A DNA stretch of 64,000 nucleotides, from positions 7,312,501 to 7,376,500 of the forward strand of contig NZ_CP018632.1 of the NCBI RefSeq assembly GCF_002215215.1. Direction: 5' to 3'. Positions 25,125 through 34,201 of the stretch are shown piece by piece; positions within the stretch are counted from its first letter, which is position 1, and the number at the start of each line of letters is the position of its first letter. The notes under the pieces are model-generated. The model saw only the letters and a program-made list of their open reading frames with translations, did no database searches and had not been told where the DNA came from. This DNA is from Granulosicoccus antarcticus IMCC3135 (GTDB taxonomy: Bacteria > Pseudomonadota > Gammaproteobacteria > Granulosicoccales > Granulosicoccaceae). The position numbers and the translations under genes were made by a program.

Positions 25125-25979
25125 ATGGGTTCAACTGCCTCCTACACCGTATCCGTCATCATTCCTGCATATGACCGCCTGGAACGGCTACCAACGGCAA
25201 TCGATTCTGTACAGTCTCAGAGCTACGCGGCCCATGAACTGATCGTTGTGGATGACGGCTCCACGGATGGCACGGCAGACTGGTTAGCCGAACATCACCC
25301 GGAAATCACCTTGATACGCCAGAATAATCACGGCGTCTCTCATGCCCGCAACCGTGCCATCGAACACGCCAGCGGCAACTGGATCGCACTGCTCGACTCT
25401 GATGATCGCTGGTATGAAAACAAACTCGCCGAACAGGTAAACGCCCTGCAGCAGGCCCCGCAGATGCGCCTCTGTCACTGTGATGAACATTGGCTGCGCA
25501 ATGGCAAGCGTGTCAATCCGCGCCACAAGCACCGTAAATACGGTGGTGACATATTCACCCATTGCCTGCCACTGTGCTGTATCTCACCCTCCGCAGTATT
25601 GATCCATCGGACACTGCTGGATGAGGTCGGTCTGTTCGACGAATCTCTGCCTGCCTGTGAAGACTATGATCTGTGGCTACGCATCTGTTCTAGAGAAGAG
25701 GTCCTGTACCTCGACCAGGCGCTTCTGGAGAAAACCGGCGGCCACGAAGATCAACTCTCTCAACGATACCCCGCCATGGACCAGTTCCGCCTCCAGGCGC
25801 TTGCCAAACTTCTGCGCAGTCACACCCTGACGGTTTCCCAGACACAGCAGGCAAGCGAGCTGTTCATCGAGAAGCTGGTCATCTTCTGTAATGGTGCAAG
25901 GAAACGCCACCGTCACGATGCTGTCGACACTCTACAAAGTGAATACCGGGACTTGATCGATCCAACCCTTATACTTTAG
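25125..25979 (+). CDS. GT2-family glycosyltransferase
   Basis: A soluble or peripheral family 2 (GT-A fold) glycosyltransferase, about 284 aa. It begins YTVSVIIPAYDRLERLPTAIDSV, with nucleotide-sugar motif VVDDGSTDGTADWL, the metal-binding LLDSDDRW, a conserved CEDYDLWLR (catalytic-base region) and a short C-terminal helical part without membrane helices. The frame is open from a TTG at 25005, but ATG 25125 sits right before the domain. Donor and acceptor are unknown; the sequence type is often found in surface-polysaccharide assembly. No other polysaccharide genes are adjacent. Confidence 0.9.
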   Translation: MGSTASYTVSVIIPAYDRLERLPTAIDSVQSQSYAAHELIVVDDGSTDGTADWLAEHHPEITLIRQNNHGVSHARNRAIEHASGNWIALLDSDDRWYENKLAEQVNALQQAPQMRLCHCDEHWLRNGKRVNPRHKHRKYGGDIFTHCLPLCCISPSAVLIHRTLLDEVGLFDESLPACEDYDLWLRICSREEVLYLDQALLEKTGGHEDQLSQRYPAMDQFRLQALAKLLRSHTLTVSQTQQASELFIEKLVIFCNGARKRHRHDAVDTLQSEYRDLIDPTLIL

Positions 25980-26027
25980 CGACCCCCTTGGAGCGAACCA
26001 GCGCTCCGGCTACCAGATTCTGACACC

Positions 26028-26402
26028 ATGTCCGCACTTGTTTTTCGTTTACGTAATGTTCCTCAGGATGAAGCCGCCGATGTGCGTGCGCTGCTCGATG
26101 AGCATGAGATTGAATGGTACGAGACAACCGCTGGCAACTGGGGTGTGGCCATGCCGGGCATCTGGGCCAGCCATGAAGAAGACCTGCCAAAGGCTCGCAA
26201 TCTGATCAACGACTATCAGAGCAAACGGGGCGAAAATCAACGTCAGCAATACGCAGAGAACCTGCGTAGCGGAGACACTCCGACGCTGCTGCAGCGTATC
26301 CGCACCCAGCCATTGCAGATGGGCGGAATCATCGTTTTCTGTCTCTTTATTCTGTACATCATGATCAACCCGTTTCTGCAACTGATCGGGCACGCGTCCT
26401 GA
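26028..26402 (+). CDS. DUF6164-like small membrane protein
   Basis: 124 aa. The N-terminal half (LVFRLRNVPQDEAADVRALLDEHEIEWYET, then NWGVAMPGIW) is a small ferredoxin-like fold of the type found in DUF2007/DUF6164 proteins. A single C-terminal membrane helix follows (GGIIVFCLFILYIMINPFL). The family is common in gammaproteobacteria without an assigned role. Start ATG follows the GT2 gene by 48 bp, so co-transcription is possible. Confidence 0.8.
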   Translation: MSALVFRLRNVPQDEAADVRALLDEHEIEWYETTAGNWGVAMPGIWASHEEDLPKARNLINDYQSKRGENQRQQYAENLRSGDTPTLLQRIRTQPLQMGGIIVFCLFILYIMINPFLQLIGHAS

Positions 26403-26809
26403 ACGATATTTTCAAGCCCCTGATAGCCTCTGCAACAAGTCCCTTTCGGGTCTGTAATGGAACTACTTGAGGGCAACGCCTGTGCATTTGCACATGTTCA
26501 ATCAAGCGCAGAAGATCAACGATTTAACCCCAGCCACAAGTCGTTTTCAGCCGTATATGCGATTCGACAAACCGGTCTGAAACAAGTCGGAAATCCAGGG
26601 CTGGCTAAAAATTCAGTTTCATTTCAGGTTCAATAACTAATCTGACCCCCGTCTTGACCGACTCGTGCATGAAGTTGCATGCATCAGCAGTCGAGAATTT
26701 TACGGGCCCGTCGGGACGTCTTGACGAGAAACGATTCTGAAGATGACTGCTCGGCACCTGTTTGTGTGGGCGCGGTTGTTCCTATCAATCTGACACCACA
26801 AGAGCGCAC
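26403..26809. other. Intergenic region upstream of the GH16 gene
   Basis: About 407 bp. A 14-bp dyad, TGTGCA-TT-TGCACA at 26481-26494, resembles a regulator operator, but lies over 300 bp before the GH16 start. A frame continuous with the GH16 gene opens at TTG 26762 but lacks a ribosome site and precedes the signal peptide. No RNA gene was recognised. Confidence 0.4.
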
Positions 26810-28273
26810 ATGCGAATTACGTTGACAGCTTTGCTCCTTCTTGGTCTGGGCAGCGCGAATGTGCATGCCGACAACCAACGACCATCCACGGTCACCAATG
26901 TTCAGGCCAGCACTGTGTCTTCCAGTGCCATCCGAATCAACTGGAGCCAACCCTGGGATGATGTCGGTGTAGACGGCTACAACATCTACCGCAACGGCTC
27001 TTACTACAAGACGGTATTCAATACTACGAACTATATTGATGAGGGCGTTAGCGCGAACTCCAGCTACGAATACTCTCTTGTTGCTTTCGACCGTGCCAGA
27101 AACTATTCCTCTCAGTCTTCAAGTTCGGCCGCCAGCACCGGTGGCTCAAGTAGCAGCTCAGACAGTAGCTTCTCAGCCCAACCTGCAGCTCAGGCACGCG
27201 ATGGCAGCCCTGGTGCGCCTTCCGGATTACGTGCACAGGGTGAAGGCTCGGACAAGATTCATCTGTATTGGACAGCACCTTCTGGCACTGTGACTGGCTA
27301 CAACATTTACCGCGACGGTGGCTATTACTCCACCATCAAGGGCCGCACCGATTACACCGCCTCTTCCTTGAGCTCAGGCCGCGACTATCGCTGGCAGGTG
27401 GTCGCTTTCAACGGTAGTCAATACTCCACCAAATCCAGTGAAGTCGTGGCCCGCACGGACAGCTCTTCCTCTAGCAATGCCGTAGCCGTAGTGGCCGCAG
27501 CAGCCCCACCGCCACAACAGACTAGTGTCTCAGGCCATGTCCCGAGCGGCTACCACCAGGTCTTCAACGAAGAGTTTCAGTCGAGCAGCCTGAACGGCTC
27601 AAAATGGCAAAGCCGCTATCGCTGGGGGCCACACTGGACTATCAACAACGAACAACAGTTCTATGTTGACAACATCAATGATCCCAACTTCGGTCATTCT
27701 CCTTTCGAATTTGATGGTGAGAACATGACCATCACGGCAACACGCACGCCGGATCATTTGCGCAGCAAGGCGAACAACAAGGATTACCTCTCTGGCACTC
27801 TGACTACCTATGGCAAATTCAAGATGCGCTATGGCTACGTGGAAATGCGTGCACGCATGCCCAAGGGTAAAGGCCTGTGGCCTGCCTTCTGGTTACTGCA
27901 CAATCAGGAAAATGACAAGCGACCTGAGATCGATGTTGTGGAAATGCTGGGCGACACCAGCAACAAGGTTTACCAGACCTACCACTATTTTGAAAACTGG
28001 AATTTGCGCTCAACACCCAGCTATGAATATTGGGGTTCCGACTTTTCACAGGATTTCCATACTTTTGGCATGAAGTGGGAGCCAGGGCGTATCACCTGGT
28101 ATGTTGATGGCAACGCCACCAACTCACACTCCAGCGGCAACGTCGCTTCAGAAGAGATGTACCTGCTGGTCAACCTGGCGGTCGGCGGCTCCTGGCCTGG
28201 CAACCCTGACGGCAGCACCTCTTTTCCTGCACGATTCACGATCGACTATATTCGAGCTTATAGCCCTGACTGA
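26810..28273 (+). CDS. Secreted GH16 glycoside hydrolase with two FN3 domains
   Basis: A secreted beta-glucanase-type enzyme, 487 aa. The signal peptide ends NVHA at residue 20. Two fibronectin type III domains (about 25-105 and 135-215) share the phrase GYNIYR and are joined by Ser-rich linkers; an Ala/Pro linker leads to the GH16 domain from about residue 245. The catalytic ExDxxE is PEIDVVEMLG (Glu373, Asp375, Glu378), preceded by the GYVEMRARMPKGKGLWPAFWLL strand. Laminarin, agar or carrageenan-type glycans are possible substrates. A 163-bp palindromic element lies between its stop and a plausible terminator. Confidence 0.93.
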   Translation: MRITLTALLLLGLGSANVHADNQRPSTVTNVQASTVSSSAIRINWSQPWDDVGVDGYNIYRNGSYYKTVFNTTNYIDEGVSANSSYEYSLVAFDRARNYSSQSSSSAASTGGSSSSSDSSFSAQPAAQARDGSPGAPSGLRAQGEGSDKIHLYWTAPSGTVTGYNIYRDGGYYSTIKGRTDYTASSLSSGRDYRWQVVAFNGSQYSTKSSEVVARTDSSSSSNAVAVVAAAAPPPQQTSVSGHVPSGYHQVFNEEFQSSSLNGSKWQSRYRWGPHWTINNEQQFYVDNINDPNFGHSPFEFDGENMTITATRTPDHLRSKANNKDYLSGTLTTYGKFKMRYGYVEMRARMPKGKGLWPAFWLLHNQENDKRPEIDVVEMLGDTSNKVYQTYHYFENWNLRSTPSYEYWGSDFSQDFHTFGMKWEPGRITWYVDGNATNSHSSGNVASEEMYLLVNLAVGGSWPGNPDGSTSFPARFTIDYIRAYSPD

Positions 28274-28287
28274 ACTGTAGCTGCAAG

Positions 28288-28450
28288 TTAGGGGTCGTGA
28301 AATAATTAACTATACTTTTCGGTTGGTCCTGCGCCTGCCCGGCAAGGCGTGAGGAGGGCGAATAGCGGGCTATTCAACCGACAAACAACGCAGAAGGGCA
28401 GGATGCAGGGGCGACTGAAAAGTATAGTTTATTGTTTCACGATCCCTTAG
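28288..28450. mobile_element. MITE-like palindromic repeat element, full copy
   Basis: About 163 bp with long imperfect terminal inverted repeats. The left end reads TTAGGGGTCGTGAAATAA and the right end, reverse complemented, CTAAGGGATCGTGAAACAA; both continue through AACTATACTTTTC, with more inner homology (CCTGC, TGCCC). A nested 7-bp hairpin (GAATAGC-GG-GCTATTC) lies inside. There is no open reading frame. Its size, palindromic ends and lack of coding sequence suggest a miniature inverted-repeat element mobilised in trans. It begins 15 bp after the GH16 stop. Two shorter relatives lie near 43.96 and 49.35 kb. Confidence 0.8.
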
Positions 28451-28464
28451 CTTATGATTTACCA

Positions 28465-28485
28465 AGCGGCCTACGGGCCGCTTTT
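28465..28485 (+). terminator. Rho-independent terminator downstream of the GH16 gene
   Basis: AGCGGCC and GGCCGCT form a 7-bp stem with loop TACG followed by TTTT. The palindromic element separates it from the GH16 stop codon, consistent with insertion of that element into the original 3' untranslated region. Confidence 0.7.
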
Positions 28486-28626
28486 CAGTTGCCTTCAGAA
28501 AACCAACGCCACTTTGTCCAAACACTGCTCAAAGCTCGACTAAAGGCTTGTATTAGACAGGTTTGTGACTTCCATTCGGCTCTTGAGGTACGGTGACGTT
28601 ACACTGCAAAGAAAAAGACTTTCAAC

Positions 28627-30246
28627 ATGCCGTTGCTGCCTTTGCCACTTTCGCACAAACTGCCGGTTTTATCGGTCAACGGTGCACCTGCCCTGCCGGC
28701 TCGTCGCACGCCAGACAGAGCCCTGCGCGCTGCTCTGGGACTCTGTGCGCTGCTGCTTCTGACAAGCTGTCAAGCGACCCGCCCTCCTGCTGCCAATGAT
28801 GCTCGCGTACCAGCGCAGAACACAGCGGCTACATTCGATTCAGAATCTGTTGACCCGAGCTCCATCGATTCGAGAGTCACACAGCAAGGTGCTACTGAGC
28901 GAGCCAGAATAACGGGCTTCCCGTTAGCGCATGACAACCTCAAGTCAGTGCCGAAAATTGTCATTGACGACCGTCCATGGCTCGAAAGCATTCATCCACT
29001 CTATATCCATGCCCGATCACTGGTTGAGCAGGAACTGAACGCCGATCTGCGAGACATCCGACTACTGCTGGTCGCCGACACCCCGATCAATTCGGAAGTC
29101 AATCATGAGACCCGTCGTTTGGTGAACGAGCAGTTTGGCACTTCCGAATTCGCCGACCAATTTCTCGGCCGTGTCATGAAAACCCAATCTGGCACCTACG
29201 CAGCTCTGTTCACATCGCGCTTGAAAGCCGTCATGGTCAGTCGCAGCATGCTGGCAAATTATGAACAGTCATTGCCCGCGAACCCGGAAATCCGTACCGC
29301 CGCCCTGCTGACCCTGTTGATCCATGAGCTGGTGCACGCAGCTGATGATCAGCGATATCATATACATGAAAATCGGGCGCTCAATTTTCGCGCCTCTTTC
29401 GCACAATCGGCAACCTTTGAAGGGCATGCTCAATGGGTGACTCGCCGCATTTGTGCATACAGTCATTGCAGCATCGGTCTGGACGCTCTCGACAACTTCA
29501 TGTTCAGCCCTGCCGAACAAAGCAACCACCTGACACAACCGGTCGAGGCGATCAGCCGCAATGTGCTCGAATACTCCTATGTTGAAGGTGAACGTTTCAT
29601 CGCATCTCTGGCTAAACGCCCTGGTGGCTCAAAACTCATCGATGACTTGCTGAGCAGCCCACCCTTTGACCCGATCCAGATCCTGTCGCCTGACAACTAT
29701 CCTGACCTTAAGCGCGAGCATCTCAACCAGCGGCTGATTCGAGCCAGCCTGGACATTGATCACCCCTGGGTGCGTGACCAGTGGATTGGCGTTGAGACCT
29801 CACCACTCAAGGGCGTTAACCTACGCGCTGATCCCGCACGACGACAGGCTGCCGTAGACGGGTTCACACGTCTCATTGAAAGCATGGTTGCCATGCAACT
29901 ATATAACCGTGCCAGTCCTGATGCAGGTCCTGTCGAGGTGACGCTATTGCAAGCGGAGTCCGCCACGACTGCCAGTCTGTTCGCCCGAACATTGCATCAA
30001 AATACGCTGACTGCCGATACTTACACCGATGAGGAACCCTTGCGCATAGATACAGGTGCAGGCAATTCACAATCGGGAATGAGCATGCATATGTACCGTA
30101 CATCTCAGGATAACGACACTTCATTTCGCACCGCCATCGGAGTTTCTGGCATCTATGTCGTGCAGATAGCAGGGGTCAGCCCCAATTCCGTACTGCTCGA
30201 CGATTACGCCATTCGAGTCCTGCTCAACCTGCAATTACCCCTGTAG
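28627..30246 (+). CDS. Lipoprotein with zincin (HExxH...E) metalloprotease motif
   Basis: A 539-aa exported lipoprotein (LLLLTSC, Cys48; the leader is long, so a later start is possible). Residues 233-237 are HELVH in LLIHELVHAADDQ, and Glu265 in TFEGHAQWV is well placed as the third zinc ligand of a gluzincin-type protease. The rest has no family I recognise. Catalytic residues are seen; proteolytic function is inference. It is convergent with the HNH gene. Confidence 0.75.
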   Translation: MPLLPLPLSHKLPVLSVNGAPALPARRTPDRALRAALGLCALLLLTSCQATRPPAANDARVPAQNTAATFDSESVDPSSIDSRVTQQGATERARITGFPLAHDNLKSVPKIVIDDRPWLESIHPLYIHARSLVEQELNADLRDIRLLLVADTPINSEVNHETRRLVNEQFGTSEFADQFLGRVMKTQSGTYAALFTSRLKAVMVSRSMLANYEQSLPANPEIRTAALLTLLIHELVHAADDQRYHIHENRALNFRASFAQSATFEGHAQWVTRRICAYSHCSIGLDALDNFMFSPAEQSNHLTQPVEAISRNVLEYSYVEGERFIASLAKRPGGSKLIDDLLSSPPFDPIQILSPDNYPDLKREHLNQRLIRASLDIDHPWVRDQWIGVETSPLKGVNLRADPARRQAAVDGFTRLIESMVAMQLYNRASPDAGPVEVTLLQAESATTASLFARTLHQNTLTADTYTDEEPLRIDTGAGNSQSGMSMHMYRTSQDNDTSFRTAIGVSGIYVVQIAGVSPNSVLLDDYAIRVLLNLQLPL

Positions 30247-30349
30247 CAGCCATGATTTCTGCAGGAGCCCTTGGCTGGCTGTCAGCCTGATTCAGGAGCC
30301 TGCGCGACAGAAAACTTATCGCCTGCGAGAATTTCTACCGCGCAGGCCC

Positions 30350-30904
30350 CTAGGCGAACACACTGCCATTGGGTGAAAAACGCGCTTTCAAAAATTCCAT
30401 CTGATCTGCCAGCACATCACGATTGGACAGATAGAAGAACTCATATCGATTGGGGGCGAACGGAACCGCAAGCAATTGCATATTTGCCAGCTCAGGCGTC
30501 CGATCACTCTTGCGATTATTACAACGCCGGCAGGCTGTAACACAGTTGGTCCACCGATCCTGGCCGCCTTTGGAAGTGGGGATGACATGATCCCTCGAAA
30601 GCTCCTTGACCGGGAATTCAAGACCGCAATACATACACATTTGCTGGTCGCGCGCAAACAGCAGACCGTTGCTCAGAGCCGGGGTAAAGGCATGATTATC
30701 CACCTTTCCATCGCAAGCAATAATGCTGGGCAAATCAAGACTTGATCGCCTACCTGTCTTGCTATATCCCCCCTTGACCGTATAAATCGTGTCCCCGATA
30801 CTCCAGATAACCAGATCCTTGACGAGCAAGGTGGTTGTCTCCTGCCAACTGAGCCAGGCAATGGGAGTACCGGCCTTGTTCAGGCGCAGTACTTTGCTGT
30901 TCAT
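30350..30904 (-). CDS. HNH endonuclease domain protein
   Basis: 184 aa with a C-terminal HNH nuclease domain: zinc-knuckle CMYC at 90-93, the DH pair at 105-106 (LSRDHVIPTSKGGQDRWTNCV), Asn120, and CRRCNNRKS at 125-133. The N-terminal 80 residues (MNSKVLRLNKAGTPIAWLSWQE) are shared with a widespread family of chromosomal HNH proteins of unknown role. No terminase, restriction or toxin partner is beside it. Confidence 0.88.
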   Translation of the reverse strand: MNSKVLRLNKAGTPIAWLSWQETTTLLVKDLVIWSIGDTIYTVKGGYSKTGRRSSLDLPSIIACDGKVDNHAFTPALSNGLLFARDQQMCMYCGLEFPVKELSRDHVIPTSKGGQDRWTNCVTACRRCNNRKSDRTPELANMQLLAVPFAPNRYEFFYLSNRDVLADQMEFLKARFSPNGSVFA

Positions 30905-31453
30905 GTCGCGTTCTATAGTGGTTGTCCATTCCTCCGTTCATCTTTGTATAACACAATCGTTGTGAACTGGCGATGACCATATTTCGATCAAATAGAGAAA
31001 ATTCACCCTTCAATACAGCTGAACAGGCCTACTGGAACGAGCTCTGAGTAACTCTGGACTGGCTCTGGAGGCTCTGTCGCAAATCCTGAAACGAGCTCTG
31101 GGACAGATCGAGTCCCTGAATCAATCGTACTGAGAACGCCACGGGCGTTGAGAGTCGTTACACAGATCCGAACAAACCTGCTTGCAATCAGAGATAACCG
31201 ATCAAACATTAGGTTACTTGAGACTATTCAAATGACAATGACTTGACATCAATGCGCCGATAATTCCGATTCAGAGGTGATTCACTTCCAAACGTCGATA
31301 AATATCATGCTTTTCCCACACGTTTAGTCGTTCTTCGCTCATCTCTTGTGCCTGTGTCTAGTATGCTAGGGCATTGGTTTCAGGTATCTGCTTGACCTTC
31401 ATGCTGCATTCCTGATAAAAACAAGCAACTGTGAATTGTAAGCACAAATAAGT
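30905..31453. other. Divergent intergenic region, no gene seen
   Basis: About 549 bp between the HNH and LysR genes. It has small dyads: CACAA-TCG-TTGTG near 30952-30964, and CTAG-TATG-CTAG near 31358-31369, the latter about 85 bp before the LysR start in a place where autoregulation could act. The longest frames are short and have no recognisable domain. Confidence 0.4.
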
Positions 31454-32368
31454 ATGGATAAATACACTGAAATGTTGGTGTTCTCGAAAGCTGCCGATAT
31501 GGGTAGCTTTTCTGCTGCGGCACGAGAACTTGACCTGACTCCTTCTGCGGTCAGCAAACTGATCACTCGGCTTGAAGATCGTCTGGGCGCACGACTATTC
31601 CAGCGAACAACCCGCAAATTGAGCATGACGGCTGAGGGACACGCCTTCAATGATCGTTGCGGCGCGATTCTGGACGAAATCAAACAAGCAGAAGATGCCG
31701 TCATGGCACTGCATGACAAAGTCAGCGGTACTTTGCGCATCACTACCGTTTCCGCATTTGCACGACTGCAGATGATCAAGATGATGCCAGAATTCATGGC
31801 CACTTATCCAGATCTGCGAGTCGAGCTGGAACTCACTGAACGTGAAGTCGATCTGGTTGGTGAAGGTGTGGACGTTGCACTGGTACTCAGTGACGGCCTG
31901 ACCGACGAGTCCCTGGTTGCACGACGTCTCACCGTCAACAAGCGAATCATTTGTGCATCACCAGAATATCTCGCCAAGCATGGTACTCCGCAAACGCCAG
32001 AAGACTTGCTCAATCACAATTGCCTGACTCACTCGGCCATTCATCACTTCAATGACTGGGAATTCTCCAGTGCTGAAGGGGTACGTGTTCAGCGAGTCAA
32101 AGGGAATTTTCATACCAACAGCGCCTCGGCTCTGCATGAAGCGGTAAAAGCCGGTATCGGTATTGCGCGTCTGGCTTCTTATGTCGTTCAGTCGTCAATA
32201 GAAAAAGGTGTTGTCGTACCACTGCTGCAAGAGCATACCGTTGATAATTCAACGATTCAGCTGGTCTATCCGCATCGTCGTCATTTGAGCAACAAGGTTC
32301 GCGTCTTCACAGACTTCATGGTTGGCAAGTTCACACCCAATCCACCCTGGGAACGTAAGGCCAGCTAA
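31454..32368 (+). CDS. LysR-family transcriptional regulator
   Basis: A 304-aa LysR regulator. The winged helix-turn-helix occupies residues 1-60 (FSKAADMGSFSAAARELDLTPSAVSKLITRLEDRLGARLFQRTTRKL), followed by a linker helix and a type 2 periplasmic-binding-like effector domain from about residue 90 (SGTLRITTVSAFARLQMIKMMPEF). It belongs to the large CrgA/AaeR-like group. It is divergent from HNH and convergent with glnB, so its target is not evident from context. Confidence 0.92.
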   Translation: MDKYTEMLVFSKAADMGSFSAAARELDLTPSAVSKLITRLEDRLGARLFQRTTRKLSMTAEGHAFNDRCGAILDEIKQAEDAVMALHDKVSGTLRITTVSAFARLQMIKMMPEFMATYPDLRVELELTEREVDLVGEGVDVALVLSDGLTDESLVARRLTVNKRIICASPEYLAKHGTPQTPEDLLNHNCLTHSAIHHFNDWEFSSAEGVRVQRVKGNFHTNSASALHEAVKAGIGIARLASYVVQSSIEKGVVVPLLQEHTVDNSTIQLVYPHRRHLSNKVRVFTDFMVGKFTPNPPWERKAS

Positions 32369-32429
32369 GAGCCCTTGAAACAAGCATCCCGTATTCTTCA
32401 TACAGGAACAGATTTCCAGCTCAAATCAA

Positions 32430-32462
32430 GCCCCCGCAGCAACAAGGATGGCAGCAGGGGGC
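32430..32462 (-). terminator. Candidate terminator of glnB
   Basis: On the minus strand, GCCCCC followed by a partly paired TGCTGC pairs with GCTGC-GGGGGC, giving a bulged GC-rich hairpin 25 bp after the glnB stop. The downstream sequence TTGATTTGA is only weakly T-rich. Confidence 0.45.
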
Positions 32463-32486
32463 CTTGGTAAAACGTTTAGCCGCTCT

Positions 32487-32873
<387 letters not shown>

Positions 32874-32892
32874 CTATTACCGGCATAAAGAA

Positions 32893-34143
32893 TCACTGAG
32901 GATTCGGAGACGAGCCCTGACTTTTACGGGTCAGAATCGCACGCTCCAGAGTGTGCAACAGACTGACCAGACGATCGATTTGACTATCAAAATCGGCGAG
33001 GTGTTGATCCAGTGTACCGGTCGACTTGCCCTGTTCCAACTGTTGCAGGAATTCCAGTCCACTCGCATGAACCAGTCGCAACGGTTGTTCGATTTCCCGG
33101 AACGCCTCAAAGCCTGCAAGTCGTTGTCCAATACCGAAGTACCAGACACCCAGACGCGACAGTGCAACATCGGGTTGCATACCCGGATCAGCAACCGATT
33201 GCAGCGCCACTCCGCCACCAAAACGACTGCAAAATGCCGCATCAAGTAGAGCTTTGCGAAAACGCAGCAAGTTCAGACTTGCCTGGTGTACCCGACCGAT
33301 CTGGGAGCCTTCAAAATCATGCTCCGCGCAGACAAACCCCTTGAAATCGTGAAGCGACATCGGTCGCCCGAGAAAATACCCCTGCCCCTCTTCACAACCA
33401 TGGGCAATCAGAAAATTATAGACCGATTCGGTCTCGATACCTTCCGCCACCGATGTCATGCCTAACTCACGGGCCATGGAAATTGCCGATCGCACGACAT
33501 CCAGATTCTGGCGTGACGTTGCCATGCGTTTGACCACGCCCTGATCCAGCTTCAATGAATCAAAGGGCAATTGACTCAGTCGATCAATGGAAGAATATCC
33601 TGTGCCGAAGTCGTCCATGAGAATCTTGATTCCCATATTCTTGAGGCGCACCAGATCGTCATAAACTCGATCCACATTACCCATCACCGCACTTTCGGTG
33701 ATTTCAATCTGCAACTCCGGAGCGCTGATGGTGCCGGCCTGCAACAGCGCGTGAATTTGATTACTGATAGTGCGTGATGCCAGATCATCAGGCGCCACGT
33801 TTATTGACAACGCCAGCGAGCGACGATTTTCAAGAGCACCGGGCAAGTGGGCAACCGCCCCCGCCTGAGTGGCGGCAGGCGCGGTATCGCGTAGTGTCAC
33901 AATCGCTGCCACCAACTGATCGAGCAGTTGCAGAGTCAGGTCATGCAGCAGACCACTACTTTCAACCAACGGCAGAAACTCATCGGGCGACAGCACCACA
34001 TTACTATTGTCGGTCCAACGAACCAGTGCCTCGGCACCCAGTACATCGCCCGTGAGCAGACAGACCTTCGGTTGATAGAAAAGCACCAACTCGTCATTGC
34101 GCATGGCCTGCTCAAGCGCCTCACGCGTAACCTGCCTGCTCAT
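32893..34143 (-). CDS. EAL-domain c-di-GMP phosphodiesterase with degenerate CZB-like C-terminal domain
   Basis: A 416-aa soluble protein. Residues 1-270 form an EAL domain with the catalytic set intact: AEALVRW (EAL 38-40), Asn115, Glu147 (IEITES), Asp177-Asp178 (DDFGTGYSS), Lys198 and Glu234 (AEGIET), so it should hydrolyse c-di-GMP. Residues 285-405 resemble the zinc-binding CZB sensor domain (VHQASLNLLRFRKALL, SRLGVWYFGIGQRL, LRLVHASG), but the usual Cys before L-G-x-W is Ser and the second C-terminal His is missing, so zinc sensing is doubtful. No GGDEF or membrane segment is present. The DUF349 gene lies 58 bp upstream on the same strand. Confidence 0.9.
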   Translation of the reverse strand: MSRQVTREALEQAMRNDELVLFYQPKVCLLTGDVLGAEALVRWTDNSNVVLSPDEFLPLVESSGLLHDLTLQLLDQLVAAIVTLRDTAPAATQAGAVAHLPGALENRRSLALSINVAPDDLASRTISNQIHALLQAGTISAPELQIEITESAVMGNVDRVYDDLVRLKNMGIKILMDDFGTGYSSIDRLSQLPFDSLKLDQGVVKRMATSRQNLDVVRSAISMARELGMTSVAEGIETESVYNFLIAHGCEEGQGYFLGRPMSLHDFKGFVCAEHDFEGSQIGRVHQASLNLLRFRKALLDAAFCSRFGGGVALQSVADPGMQPDVALSRLGVWYFGIGQRLAGFEAFREIEQPLRLVHASGLEFLQQLEQGKSTGTLDQHLADFDSQIDRLVSLLHTLERAILTRKSQGSSPNPQ

Positions 34144-34201
34144 GCCTGAGCGAGCTGTGCGATCGTCGCCACCAGACTCACCAGGCTGATCGCCCTCCTC
34201 A

